Part shown: piece by piece, positions 5,711-14,663 of the stretch
Layout: each line of letters begins with the position of its first letter
Numbering within the stretch: the stretch's first letter is position 1
Origin: Nonomuraea zeae
Lineage (GTDB): Bacteria > Actinomycetota > Actinomycetes > Streptosporangiales > Streptosporangiaceae
Reading direction: 5' to 3'
NCBI RefSeq assembly: GCF_005889725.1
Contig: NZ_VCKX01000083.1
Location: 1 to 43,313, forward strand
Length of the DNA: 43,313 nt
Translations under genes and position numbers: made by a program
The notes under the pieces: model-generated
Told to the model about the DNA's origin: nothing
Databases searched by the model: none
The model's input: only the letters and a program-made list of their open reading frames with translations

Positions 5711-8365
5711 GTGTCCTGGCGTCCCATCACCCTCACCGCCATCGGGGCCAGTGCCGCCTTATGCCTGGCGCTGTCCCTGCCGGGAGCCGCCGCAGCCGAC
5801 GACCCGCCGCCGCCCGACGTACAGACGCGCGCGGACACGCGGGCGCCCGCGGAGGTGAGCGGGCTGGCCGAGCCCGCGCAGCCGGGAGACCCGGTCGCGG
5901 CGGCCAGGGCGCACCTGGCCGATCCGCGCTACCACCTCGACCCGGCCGACCTGGTGCCGCTGCGGACCGTCGTGGACGGCCGGGACGAGACCGTCAGGTT
6001 CGCCCAGCGCTACCGCGGCCTGCCCGTCTTCGGCGGCCAGTACCTCGTCCACTTCCGCAAGAACGGCGCCCAGCGCGAGGTGACCGGCGCGGGCGGGCGC
6101 TTCCTCACCGAGCTGAGCGTCGACCCCGCGCCGGCGATCACCGGCGCGACGGCGGCGAAGCTGGCCCGCTCCCGGCTCGTCGCCGACCGCCGCGTCCGCG
6201 AGACGGTCAAGGCCACGCCCCGCGAGCTGGTCGTGGTGCCGCGCGGCAAGGGCGTGCTGGCCTGGCACGTCACGATCGCCGGCACGGACCGGGTCAAGAA
6301 GCGGCCGGTACTGCTCGACGCGTACGTGGACGCCCATTCGGGACGGCCGCTGTTCGGCGTCGACCGGCTGCGCCACGAGGGCCCGGTGACGGGCAGCGGC
6401 CAGACCGCGCACGGGCAGACCGTGCCGCTCAACGCCTACCAGCGCGCCGACGGCGCCTACGAGCTGCGTGACCGGTCCCGCCCGATGTGGAACGGCACCA
6501 CCGGCGAGATCCTCACCTACGACGCGGCCGGCCGCGACGTCCAGGACTTCCTCGACCCCGGCATCCCGCCGGGCACCGAGCTGGCCACCTCGCCCACGCC
6601 GGTCTTCGGGCCGCAGCACACCGCCGCCGGCGCCGTGGACGCCCACTGGGGCGCGGGCAAGGTGTACGAGTACTACCGGGGCCTCGGCCGCGAAGGGCTC
6701 GACGGCGCGGGCGGCACCATGTACTCCGTCGTCAACGTCACCTTCCTGGGCGGGCCGTTCGAGAACGCCTTCTGGGACGGCACCAAGATGGTCTACGGCG
6801 GCGGTGGCGCGGACCTGCACTCCTTCGCCGCGAGCCTCGACGTGGTCGGCCACGAGATGACGCACGGCGTGATCACCCACAGCGCCGACCTGGTCTACCT
6901 CGGCCAGTCGGGCGCGATCAACGAGGGCCTGGCCGACTACTTCGGCAACGCGATCCAGACCGCCGCCCTCGGCATCCCCATGAGCGATCCGGACGCCAGC
7001 CTGCTGGGCGAGGGGCTCTGCAAGACGCTGCCGCCCGCCGAATGCGCGATCCGCGACCTGGACGACGACCGCAACGCCCCCGAGGACTACATCGGCGTCA
7101 CCGTGGGCTTCGACGGAGGCGGCGTGCACCTCAACTCCACGATCTTCTCCGGCGCGCTCTGGGACGCCAGGGAGCAGCTCGGCGCCGGGTTCGACAAGAT
7201 CGCCTACAAGGCGCTGACGGAGTACATGACGCCGCTGGACGACTTCACCGACGGCCGCCGCGCCGTCGAGTCCGCGGCCCGCGCGGCGGGCCTCAGCGGG
7301 CGCGACCGGCTCACGATCGCGCGGGCGTTCGACCGGCACGGCATCAGGCCGGGCTGGGAGCGGCTCATCCGCATCGACAGCAAGGTCGTGATCGACGGGC
7401 TCACCGACGCCTTCGACCCGCCGGGCCTGGCCGGCGACCGGTACGTCGTGACGAACTCCACCATCGACGCCGCCGGCCCCACCTCCATCCTCACCGGCCG
7501 CCTCACGGGCGGCGGCAGGCCGGCCACGCTGTCGGACAACGCCCGCTGGAACTGGCTCCCCGCCACCGACGGCAGGCGCGGCGCGTGGGTGTCCTACGAC
7601 CCCGGGTCGGGCAGCTTCCAGATCAGGACGCGCCCCCTCGACCGCGGCACGCCCTCGGCGGTGCAGCACGACTCGGCGGGCTACGTCTACGGCATCGCCA
7701 TCTCCGGCGACACCCTCGCCTGGTCGGGCGACGACCCGGCCACGGGAGAGACCGAGCTGTGGCTGAAGCGCGGCTCCGCCGCCCCGGTCAACCTCACTGC
7801 CCAGGCGGGCGTGCAGGGCCTGACGCCCTCGATCAGCGGCGGCCGGCTCGCCTACACGCGGGTGTGGTTCGAGGGGGAGGCCGACCACAGCACCCCGGTC
7901 GTCCGCGACCTGGCGACCGGCAAGGAGGTCGTGCTGCCCGAGGTGCCGCCGACCGGCGACGCCCCGTCGATCTCGGCGCTGCCCGTCATGACCGCCAGGC
8001 ACGTGGTGTGGCTCTTCGACGCCGACCGCGACGGCCGCGCGGGCGTCATGCGGGCCGCCGCCGACGGCACGGGCTCGACGCCGATCGTCGCCGACGGGCC
8101 GCAGGCGCCGCAGGCGTCCTATCTGGACGCCAACGACAAGGTGGCCACGATCGGCCACTACCCCGGTGACTTCACCGTGGCGAACGAGAACCTGCTCAAG
8201 CTGCTCCAGGTCCCGATCTCGGGCGGCGCGCCGGCGCCGTACTCCTGCAACAGGGGGGAGCAGTCCCTGTTCGCCGCCGGGGAGGGCGGGCGCGTGCTGT
8301 GGCTCGACGGCACGGCCGCCGACACCGATCTGGTCACCCGCGAGCGGGCTGTGCACCGCTGCTGA
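5711..8365 (+). CDS. Secreted M4 (thermolysin-type) metalloprotease with C-terminal propeller-like region
   Basis: An 884-residue exported zinc protease. A signal peptide (about residues 1-28, ending AAAADD) is followed by an FTP/PepSY-type propeptide. The M4 catalytic domain has HEMTH at 381-385 (ligands His381 and His385, base Glu382), Glu405 in NEGLADYF as third ligand, and His473 in GGGVHLNS, matching the spacing of thermolysin. After about residue 555 an extra region of about 330 residues has WD/TolB-like repeats (for example TLAWSGDDPATGETELWL), uncommon for plain M4 enzymes and possibly a substrate- or surface-binding propeller. GTG 5711 follows GGAGG with a short 4-base spacing. Confidence 0.92.
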   Translation: MSWRPITLTAIGASAALCLALSLPGAAAADDPPPPDVQTRADTRAPAEVSGLAEPAQPGDPVAAARAHLADPRYHLDPADLVPLRTVVDGRDETVRFAQRYRGLPVFGGQYLVHFRKNGAQREVTGAGGRFLTELSVDPAPAITGATAAKLARSRLVADRRVRETVKATPRELVVVPRGKGVLAWHVTIAGTDRVKKRPVLLDAYVDAHSGRPLFGVDRLRHEGPVTGSGQTAHGQTVPLNAYQRADGAYELRDRSRPMWNGTTGEILTYDAAGRDVQDFLDPGIPPGTELATSPTPVFGPQHTAAGAVDAHWGAGKVYEYYRGLGREGLDGAGGTMYSVVNVTFLGGPFENAFWDGTKMVYGGGGADLHSFAASLDVVGHEMTHGVITHSADLVYLGQSGAINEGLADYFGNAIQTAALGIPMSDPDASLLGEGLCKTLPPAECAIRDLDDDRNAPEDYIGVTVGFDGGGVHLNSTIFSGALWDAREQLGAGFDKIAYKALTEYMTPLDDFTDGRRAVESAARAAGLSGRDRLTIARAFDRHGIRPGWERLIRIDSKVVIDGLTDAFDPPGLAGDRYVVTNSTIDAAGPTSILTGRLTGGGRPATLSDNARWNWLPATDGRRGAWVSYDPGSGSFQIRTRPLDRGTPSAVQHDSAGYVYGIAISGDTLAWSGDDPATGETELWLKRGSAAPVNLTAQAGVQGLTPSISGGRLAYTRVWFEGEADHSTPVVRDLATGKEVVLPEVPPTGDAPSISALPVMTARHVVWLFDADRDGRAGVMRAAADGTGSTPIVADGPQAPQASYLDANDKVATIGHYPGDFTVANENLLKLLQVPISGGAPAPYSCNRGEQSLFAAGEGGRVLWLDGTAADTDLVTRERAVHRC

Positions 8366-8372
8366 CCTGGCA

Positions 8373-8414
8373 TCGGCGCCCGCCGTACCGTTGAGAGGGG
8401 GCGGCGGGCGCCGA
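8373..8414 (+). terminator. Strong hairpin after the metalloprotease gene
   Basis: A perfect 13-bp inverted repeat, TCGGCGCCCGCCG (8373-8385) against CGGCGGGCGCCGA (8402-8414), with a 16-base loop and no U tract. Confidence 0.7.
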
Positions 8415-8484
8415 CTCGCGCGCGGGCGCGCCACCTGGTTTGCTTGGGGCCGTCACCGAACACCCAACCGAGCGGGGGCTCTCC

Positions 8485-9219
8485 ATGGGCACAGCCGAAC
8501 CCGAGACCGAGATCACGTTCCGCAGCGACATGGACGTGGAGCTGGTGAAATCGGCCGCGTCAGACGCCGACGTGCTCTGGGCCGCACGCGTGTCCACGAA
8601 GGGCGAGAGCTCGCTGGCCGAGATCGAGGCCGACCCCCAGCGCTCGAAGGGCCTGATCAACTTCCTGATGCGCGACCGGCACGGCACGCCCTTCGAGCAC
8701 TCGTCCATGACCTTCTACGTCAGCGCGCCGATCTTCGTCTTCCGGGAGTTCATGCGCCACCGCACGTTCTCCTACAACGAGGAGTCCGGCCGCTACCGCC
8801 AGCTCGTCCCGGTCTTCTACGTGCCCGGGCCCGACCGCAAGCTGGTGCAGGAAGGCAAGCCCGGCAAATACGTGTTCAAGGACGGCACCCCGGAGCAGCA
8901 CAAGCTGGTGACCGAGGCGACGATGGACAGCTGCCGGCGTTCCTACGACGCCTACCTGGAGATGCTCGACGCCGGGGTGGCCCGCGAGGTCGCCCGCACC
9001 GTCCTCCCGGTCGGCCTCTACTCGTCGATGTACGCCACCTGCAACGCCCGGGCCCTGATGAACTTCCTGTCGCTTCGCGTCAAGCGGGAGGACTCCGCGT
9101 TCCCGTCGTTCCCGCAGCGGGAGATCGAGATGGTCGCCGAGAAGATGGAGGCGTTGTGGGCCGGGCTCATGCCGCTGACGCACGCGGCCTTCGAGGCGAA
9201 CGGCCGCGTCTGCCCGTGA
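8485..9219 (+). CDS. thyX: Flavin-dependent thymidylate synthase
   Basis: Makes dTMP from dUMP using methylene-tetrahydrofolate, FAD and NADPH. The ThyX signature RHRTFSYNEESGRY is at residues 91-104 of this 244-residue protein, a normal length for the family. I start at ATG 8485 (MGTAEPETEITF), preceded by GGGGG; an in-frame TTG at 8440 would add 15 residues with no support. The gene faces a two-gene leftward operon and ends at a shared bidirectional hairpin. Confidence 0.95.
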   Translation: MGTAEPETEITFRSDMDVELVKSAASDADVLWAARVSTKGESSLAEIEADPQRSKGLINFLMRDRHGTPFEHSSMTFYVSAPIFVFREFMRHRTFSYNEESGRYRQLVPVFYVPGPDRKLVQEGKPGKYVFKDGTPEQHKLVTEATMDSCRRSYDAYLEMLDAGVAREVARTVLPVGLYSSMYATCNARALMNFLSLRVKREDSAFPSFPQREIEMVAEKMEALWAGLMPLTHAAFEANGRVCP

Positions 9220-9229
9220 GCCGGCCGCC

Positions 9230-9264
9230 GGCCGGCCGCCACAGGGGGTATGCGGCGGCCGGCC
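9230..9264. terminator. Bidirectional hairpin between thyX and the MoaD-like gene
   Basis: GGCCGGCCGCC (9230-9240) pairs perfectly with GGCGGCCGGCC (9254-9264), 11 bp with a 13-base loop, placed between convergent genes. Confidence 0.7.
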
Positions 9265-9270
9265 CGGCGA

Positions 9271-9579
9271 TCAGGCGAGGGCGGGCAGGACGTAGACCTC
9301 GGCCCCCGGCGGCAGCGCGCAGTCGAGGCCGCCGAGGCCCCGGGCGTTCTCGCCGCACACGATCATGCTGATGTGCCGGCGGATGCGCCCGTAGTCGTCG
9401 CGCAGCCGCTCCTCCAGCAGGGGATGGGTGCGCCGCAGCATGTCGAGCGCCGAGCCCAGGGTCGGGGGGGAGTCGCGGTCGGCGCCGACCGCGAAGACCT
9501 TGACCTCCGTCCGCCCGCTCACCCACCGCCGCAGCGAGTTGGGCAGCACGAACACGACCATCGTCACGGGTTTCGTCAT
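9271..9579 (-). CDS. MoaD/ThiS-like beta-grasp protein lacking the C-terminal Gly-Gly
   Basis: A 102-residue protein whose C-terminal pattern (ISMIVCGENARGLGGLDCALPPGAEVY) matches the ubiquitin-like MoaD/ThiS sulfur carriers. Those carriers end in Gly-Gly, which is adenylated and thiocarboxylated; this one stops at VLPALA, so conventional sulfur transfer looks impossible. Neither shifted frame restores Gly-Gly. ATG 9579 lies 3 bases after the stop of the BNR-repeat gene, so the two are co-translated. The partner relationship is inferred from position only. Confidence 0.65.
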   Translation of the reverse strand: MTKPVTMVVFVLPNSLRRWVSGRTEVKVFAVGADRDSPPTLGSALDMLRRTHPLLEERLRDDYGRIRRHISMIVCGENARGLGGLDCALPPGAEVYVLPALA

Positions 9580-9582
9580 CGA

Positions 9583-10662
9583 CTAGAGCACCGCCGCGCG
9601 CACGGTGAGGACGTCGGGCAGATGTCGGCCGACCAGCGACCACGTCTCCCCGTCGTCGCGGGACCAGTGGACCTCCCCGTCCCGCGTGCCGAAGAACAGC
9701 CCCGCCTCCGACGCCGTCATCGCATCGCGCAGGACGGTCGCGTGGACGGGACCCTCGGGCAGCCCCGCGCCGAACGGCTGCCACGTCTCGCCCGCGTCGT
9801 CGCTGCGGTAGATCCGGTAGCGGTGGCCGACCGGGGTGCGGTCCATGTCGGCCGTCAGCGGCAGCACGTAGACCGTGCCGGGCCGCGACGGATGGGTCAC
9901 GATCGGGAAGCCGAAGTCGCTGGGCAGCGCCGAGCCGATGTCGTGCCAGCTCCCGCCGAAGTCGTCGCTGCGGTAGACGCCGAAGTGGTGCTGCAGGTAG
10001 AGGCGGTCGGGCTGCGCCGGGTCCATCGAGACCTTGTGCACGCACTGCCCGAACTCCGGATATTGCTGCCCCTCCGGCATGAACGGCGCCCGGATGTTGT
10101 GGTTGGCCGCCTCCCAGGTCAGGCCGCCGTCGGTCGTGCGGTAGAAGCCTCCGGTGGAGACCGCGACCGCCATGATCTGCGGGTCGGCCGGGTGGTTGAC
10201 GATGGTGTGCAGGCACAGGCCCCCGCCGCCGGGCTGCCAGTGCTGCCGGTGCGGGTGCTCCCACAGCCCTTCGACGAGCTGGTAGGTGACCCCCCGGTCC
10301 TCCGAGCGGAACAGCGCGCCCGGCTCGGTGCCCGCCCACACGACGCCGGGCTCCGACGGCGAGGGCGCGAGCTGCCAGACGCGGGTCAGCGTCGCCCCGG
10401 TCTTGTCGGGGAAGGCGATGGGCGGCTGCTCGGCCTCCCCCCACGTCTTCCCGAGGTCATCCGAATAGAGGACGGACGGACCGAAATGCCCGTATTCGAT
10501 GCCGGCCAGGAGCCGGGGTGTGGTGCCTCGGGTGTCGATCGCCACGGAGGGCACCGCGACCGTGGAGAACTGGATCGGCTCGATCTCGAACGGGCCGCCG
10601 TCCGTCGAGCGGGCGAGGAACAGGCCCTTGCGGGTGCCGATCGCGAGCACTGCGTCACTCAT
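9583..10662 (-). CDS. BNR/Asp-box repeat protein (sialidase-like propeller)
   Basis: A 359-residue protein with at least six Asp-box motifs (SDDLGKTW, SEDRGVTY, TTDGGLTW, SDDFGGSW, SDDAGETW, SRDDGETW), the hallmark of six- or seven-bladed sialidase/VPS10-type beta-propellers. There is no signal peptide (MSDAVLAIGTRKGLFLARS), so it is probably cytoplasmic. I see no sialidase catalytic Arg triad, so enzymatic activity is doubtful. ATG 10662 has GGGAG 7 bases upstream. It is followed directly by the MoaD-like gene and diverges from the XRE regulator gene, sharing a palindrome at 10761-10777. Confidence 0.75.
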   Translation of the reverse strand: MSDAVLAIGTRKGLFLARSTDGGPFEIEPIQFSTVAVPSVAIDTRGTTPRLLAGIEYGHFGPSVLYSDDLGKTWGEAEQPPIAFPDKTGATLTRVWQLAPSPSEPGVVWAGTEPGALFRSEDRGVTYQLVEGLWEHPHRQHWQPGGGGLCLHTIVNHPADPQIMAVAVSTGGFYRTTDGGLTWEAANHNIRAPFMPEGQQYPEFGQCVHKVSMDPAQPDRLYLQHHFGVYRSDDFGGSWHDIGSALPSDFGFPIVTHPSRPGTVYVLPLTADMDRTPVGHRYRIYRSDDAGETWQPFGAGLPEGPVHATVLRDAMTASEAGLFFGTRDGEVHWSRDDGETWSLVGRHLPDVLTVRAAVL

Positions 10663-10760
10663 AGCATCGCTCCCATGTTCGCTTGCCGCCATCGTGCCAC
10701 GCAGCGCCGACAGTCGCCGAAGACCGGGAGATTCGCCCCACCGAAGCTGTCCGGTTCGAC

Positions 10761-10777
10761 ATTACCTGAGGGGTAAT
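10761..10777. promoter_or_regulatory. Palindrome between the BNR operon and the XRE regulator
   Basis: ATTACC (10761-10766) and GGTAAT (10772-10777) are a perfect inverted repeat with a 5-base spacer, about 25 bases upstream of the XRE -10 box. It is well placed to be the operator of the divergent XRE protein. Confidence 0.5.
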
Positions 10778-10812
10778 CGCCGCCATTCCCTGTTGCCGGT
10801 AGCGTGCCGGGT

Positions 10813-11613
10813 ATGGGAGCGCTTGCCGTACAAGAGATGACTTTCGGGGAGCTACTGCGCTCGTGGCGGCAGCGGCGCCGGGTGAGCCAGCTCGATCTCG
10901 GGATCGAGGCCGGGGTTTCGGCCCGCCACATCAGCTTTCTGGAGACCGGGCGGGCCCGGCCGAGCCGCGAGATGGTGCTGAAGCTGGCCGAGGAGCTGGG
11001 CGTGCCGCTGCGGCACCGCAACCGGCTGCTGGTGTGCGCGGGGTTCGCGCCGATCTATCCCGAGCGGGAGGTACGCGCCCCTGAGATGCACGTCGTACGC
11101 CAGGCGCTGGACAAGATCCTGGCCGGGCACGAGCCGTACCCGGCGGTCGTCGTGGACGCGGTCTGGAACCTGGTGGCGGCGAACTCGGCGGCGGCCATGT
11201 TCATGGACGGCGTGCCCGCCGAGCTGCTCAAGGAGCCGGTCAACGTGATGCGGCTGTCGCTGCACCCCGACGCGATGGGCGGCAGGCTGCTGAACCTGGC
11301 CGAGGTGCGCGCCCACCTGCTGCACCAGCTGCGCAGGCAGGCCGAGGTGTCCGGCGACGGCAGGCTGGCCGAGCTGCACGACGAGCTGGCCTCCTACACC
11401 TACCCGGGCGTGGACCTGAACGTGGCGCACGTGCCGGGGCCCGGCGACATCCTGGTGCCGCTGCGGATCGCGGCCGGCGACCGGGTGCTGTCGATGTTCA
11501 CCACGATCGCCACGTTCGGCACTCCGGTGGACGTGACGGTCTCCGAACTGGCCATCGAGACGTTCTGGCCCAGCGACGAGGAGACCGCCGCCGCCTTCCG
11601 CGGCGCGTCCTGA
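10813..11613 (+). CDS. XRE-family regulator with MmyB-like ligand-binding domain
   Basis: A 266-residue protein. The N-terminal helix-turn-helix (about residues 12-66, core RRRVSQLDLGIEAGVSARHI) is followed by a PAS-like MmyB domain (YPAVVVDAVWNLVAANSAAA). Such regulators in actinobacteria usually control a divergently transcribed gene. Here the divergent unit is the BNR/MoaD-like operon, so that is the likely target. TAGCGT (10800-10805) lies 7 bases before ATG 10813 with no SD, suggesting a leaderless transcript; GTG 10804 is the alternative start. Confidence 0.88.
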   Translation: MGALAVQEMTFGELLRSWRQRRRVSQLDLGIEAGVSARHISFLETGRARPSREMVLKLAEELGVPLRHRNRLLVCAGFAPIYPEREVRAPEMHVVRQALDKILAGHEPYPAVVVDAVWNLVAANSAAAMFMDGVPAELLKEPVNVMRLSLHPDAMGGRLLNLAEVRAHLLHQLRRQAEVSGDGRLAELHDELASYTYPGVDLNVAHVPGPGDILVPLRIAAGDRVLSMFTTIATFGTPVDVTVSELAIETFWPSDEETAAAFRGAS

Positions 11614-11628
11614 GCCGCTTCTGAACCG

Positions 11629-11650
11629 CCGCCTGCCCCCGGTCAGGCGG
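11629..11650. terminator. Bidirectional hairpin between convergent genes
   Basis: CCGCCTG (11629-11635) pairs with CAGGCGG (11644-11650) around an 8-base loop, between the XRE gene and the leftward exported BNR gene. Confidence 0.6.
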
Positions 11651-11651
11651 G

Positions 11652-13097
11652 TCAGCGGGACGTCGGCGGGAGGGTGGGCACGGCCTCGCCGGTCGCGACG
11701 GGCGCCTCGATCGCCAGCGGCGTGGGCCCGCCTCCCGCGATCGGCAGCCCGCCGGCGACCGTGTACGTCCGCAGGTCGAGGGCCCCGCCCGACGGGGCCG
11801 ACGCGGCCGTGAACACCGGGAAGGCGTTGCCGCCCGGCACGACGGAGGTGGAGACGTGGTCGCCGGCCATCCGGCCCTGACCGGTGTTCGCCAGCCAGTC
11901 CAGCGCCATCGGGCCCTGTAATTGGGTGGGCGCGGCCCAGCCCCTGCCGCCGTCGGCCGAAGAGGTGTAGCCGACCGTGAGCCGGCAGGTCGCGGCCGTG
12001 CAGCGGGCGTCCGGGTAGCGGTAGTAGGTGACGGCGAGCCTGGCCGTCCCGCCCGAGGTGGCGCGGTCGGTCCCGAGACCGGGGATGAAGTGGTCGCCGC
12101 CGTCGCCCGTGACCCGGCGGACGTGGCTCCACGCGGCCCCGGTGGCCGACTTGCTCAGCACGATGTCGTTGCCCGCGCAGCCGATCTGGAAGCGGCAGTC
12201 CTGCCAGACGACGTACACGGTGCCGGAGGCGTCCGTCTCCGCCGATGGCAGCGGCGAGGCGCGCAGCCCGCCCGCCACGGTGTGCCGCTCCACGAGCGAC
12301 ACGAGCACGTCCGCGCCCCAGGTGGCGCCGCCGTCGCGCGAGCGGAAGGCGCGGATCTCGTTGCCGTTGCCCAGGTAGGGGACCACCACGACGCCGTCGG
12401 GCCGCACCACCGGCTGCCCGCCCAGACCGGCGGCGGGGGTGCCGGCCACGGCCCAGGTCAGGCCGCCGTCGGAGGAGACGGCCAGCTTGATCGCGTTGTC
12501 CGCCGCGTGGTCGTCGAAGGCCGTGTAGCAGCGGCCGTAGAACGGGCTGGCCGGGGTGTTGTCGCAGGAGATCCAGCTCTTGTCCAGGTCGCCCCCGGCG
12601 GCGGTCGTGACCGGGGCGCCCCAGGTCAGGCCGCCGTCGGTGGAGCGGCTGGTGAGCACAGCCGCCCCGGCGAGCCCGCCCGCGTCCGTGAGCGCCAGCG
12701 AGGAGATCAGCCAGACGCCGTGCCGGACGTCGTACGCCACAGACGGGTCGCTGACCCGCTGGTACGGCCCGCCGCCGAAGGTCGTGATGCCGGGCAGGAC
12801 GCCCTTCGCCCAGGAGGCGCCGCCGTCGCCGGAGGTGGCGAACGCGATGCCGGACGCCCCTCCGTCGAAGAAGCGGCCGGCCTGCTGCGCGACCACGATG
12901 GTCGAGCCCGACTGGTGGCTGTCGGGGCCGGTCTGCGTGCCGTGCTGGCTGGTGGCGTTCGCGTACGGATCGGCCCCGATCTCGGTCAGCGGGATGCTCG
13001 CCGACGCGGGGGAGGTGAGCATGAGCACAGTCGCGACAGTGACGGCCGGAACGGTCAGGAGTCCGCCGATTCCTCGGCGCCTGGCGGGTGATGGCAC
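11652..13097 (-). CDS. Exported sialidase-like BNR-repeat protein
   Basis: A 481-residue secreted protein. The signal peptide (about residues 1-33) has an RRR basic start, a hydrophobic core and an ASA cleavage site. Asp-box motifs SGDGGASW, STDGGLTW, SSDGGLTW, SRDGGATW and a degenerate SADGGRGW space out propeller blades. Four to six Cys residues (SCDNTPASPFYGRC, DCRFQIGC, ARCTAATC) would suit disulfides outside the cell. I cannot assign sialidase activity. GTG 13097 has GAGGTGA just upstream. It is not obviously related to the cytoplasmic BNR protein at 9583 beyond the fold. Confidence 0.75.
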   Translation of the reverse strand: MPSPARRRGIGGLLTVPAVTVATVLMLTSPASASIPLTEIGADPYANATSQHGTQTGPDSHQSGSTIVVAQQAGRFFDGGASGIAFATSGDGGASWAKGVLPGITTFGGGPYQRVSDPSVAYDVRHGVWLISSLALTDAGGLAGAAVLTSRSTDGGLTWGAPVTTAAGGDLDKSWISCDNTPASPFYGRCYTAFDDHAADNAIKLAVSSDGGLTWAVAGTPAAGLGGQPVVRPDGVVVVPYLGNGNEIRAFRSRDGGATWGADVLVSLVERHTVAGGLRASPLPSAETDASGTVYVVWQDCRFQIGCAGNDIVLSKSATGAAWSHVRRVTGDGGDHFIPGLGTDRATSGGTARLAVTYYRYPDARCTAATCRLTVGYTSSADGGRGWAAPTQLQGPMALDWLANTGQGRMAGDHVSTSVVPGGNAFPVFTAASAPSGGALDLRTYTVAGGLPIAGGGPTPLAIEAPVATGEAVPTLPPTSR

Positions 13098-13258
13098 GGT
13101 TCACCTCATTTGGCGGGTCAGATTCCAGATCGCACGTCTGACCCGCCCTGTCAACCTCCTGATCACAAGACGGACGTCCCGGCCGGGTCAATCCACCGTG
13201 TGCCGGCCCCGCCGCCAGGGTCCGGCCATGACCCCGTGCGGGCGTTCTCAGCGAGAGG

Positions 13259-14377
13259 TCAGCGCTCCGCCTGGACGATGTCCCGGTGGATCCGGGAGAG
13301 GGGGACGCCGTCGATCTGCAGGCGGCGTACGGTCTCGTTGACCATGGAGGGCGGGCCGCACACGTACACCTCGTGCTCGGCCCAGGAGTGGAAGCGCTGC
13401 GTGACCTCGGGCAGGTGGCCGCGCATCCCGTCGTAGGAGGGCTGGTCCGACACCACGGGCAGCACGCGCAGCCACGGGAACGACGACTCCATCTTGATCA
13501 GGTCGGGCAGGTCGTAGAGCTCGTCGGCCGTGCGGGCGCCGTACAGCAGGTGGATGTTGGGGCGGCGGCCCGAGGCGATGACGGACTCGATGATCGCCTT
13601 CAGCGGCGCCAGCCCGGTGCCGCCCGCCACGCACAGGATGTCGCGCATGCTGCTCTCGCGCAGCGCCATCGTGCCCATGGGCGGCCCGAGCATGAGCGTG
13701 TCGCCGATGCGCGTGTGCCTGATCAGCGTGGTCGACACCCAGCCGCCGGGCACCGAGCGCACGTGCAGCCTGATCGTGTTGTCGGGGCGCGGCGCGTTCG
13801 CGATCGAGAACGTCCGCCAGACGCGCGGCCAGCGCGAGGTCTGCACGTTGACGTACTGGCCGGGCGTGTACGGCAGCCGCTGCGTGGGCCGCAGCGTGAG
13901 CACCGCGATGTCGCGATGGCGCTGCTCGTGGTCCACGACCTCGGCCAGCCACCACGCGGGCGAGACCCCCGAGTCCGACTCCGCCGACTCGATCATGAGA
14001 TTGGCCGCCGCCGTGTACGCGGCCACCCAGGCCGCCTCGATCTCGTGGTTCCAGATGTCGGCGGCGAAACAGCGGATGGTGGCCAGCAGGGCGTTGCCCA
14101 CGGCCGTGTAGTGCTCCGCGAGCACGCCGTACTTGCGGTGGTCCCTGCCCAGCTGGCCCAGGAAGGCCGCGAGGCTGTCCGGGCTGTCCAGGCTCCACAC
14201 GATCCGGGTCAACGCGCTGAACAGTCGGTCACGCTGGACGTCCATGGCGGGCGGGAACATGCCTCGCAGGTACGGGCTCTCAGCGAACAACCGGCCGTAG
14301 AAGTAGGCCGTGGCCTTGTCGGCCACCGGCTCGACCACGGCGAAACTCTCTTTTACCAGGCGCGGATTCAACGACAT
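13259..14377 (-). CDS. Flavohemoglobin-like globin/FAD/NAD reductase
   Basis: A 372-residue two-module protein. The globin module (1 to about 130) has a B10-type Tyr27 in YFYGRLF and a probable proximal heme His80 in RDHRKYGV. The reductase module has the FAD motif RTFS (in WRTFSIANAP) and the nucleotide motif VAGGTGLAPL. The family oxidises NO to nitrate (Hmp-type). The start is ATG 14377 (MSLNPRLVKESF), matching globin N termini, with AGGTGGGG about 8 bases upstream. The frame stays open back to 14488, but that stretch has no globin similarity. A role in nitrosative stress is inferred from family. Confidence 0.88.
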   Translation of the reverse strand: MSLNPRLVKESFAVVEPVADKATAYFYGRLFAESPYLRGMFPPAMDVQRDRLFSALTRIVWSLDSPDSLAAFLGQLGRDHRKYGVLAEHYTAVGNALLATIRCFAADIWNHEIEAAWVAAYTAAANLMIESAESDSGVSPAWWLAEVVDHEQRHRDIAVLTLRPTQRLPYTPGQYVNVQTSRWPRVWRTFSIANAPRPDNTIRLHVRSVPGGWVSTTLIRHTRIGDTLMLGPPMGTMALRESSMRDILCVAGGTGLAPLKAIIESVIASGRRPNIHLLYGARTADELYDLPDLIKMESSFPWLRVLPVVSDQPSYDGMRGHLPEVTQRFHSWAEHEVYVCGPPSMVNETVRRLQIDGVPLSRIHRDIVQAER

Positions 14378-14663
14378 ATACCCAACCCCACCTATTGACC
14401 GGAAAAGAAATCCGGTCGTGCCGTTCACCTCCCTGACGGTTCCGGGTAGTGAACGCGCGGTGAGCCCCGGCACATCCGACGCGTTCAAAAATGAGTGTTA
14501 CACCGCCGATGACGTGTCACAACCGTTTCACCCCAATAAGGTGCGAAGCGAAACAAGCGGTAGCCGATCTGTGATTCTCCGCAATCAGCGCCGACTGTTT
14601 TTCCGACCGTGAATGCGAATGTAAGTCATATTCGCTTTCAATTCATCAGTCCTCGGGTCCGGG
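14378..14663. other. AT-richer intergenic region upstream of the flavohemoglobin-like gene
   Basis: No gene is visible in these 286 bases, which are clearly AT-richer than the surroundings. On the minus strand TTGTGA followed 16 bases later by TAACAC (about 14530-14504) could be a promoter, giving a leader of more than 120 bases. I could not recognise an NsrR or other known NO-responsive site. Confidence 0.4.

Noticed and set aside
9271..9579. Frameshift hiding the Gly-Gly end of the MoaD-like protein
   Set aside because: Neither alternative frame after VLPALA gives Gly-Gly before a stop.
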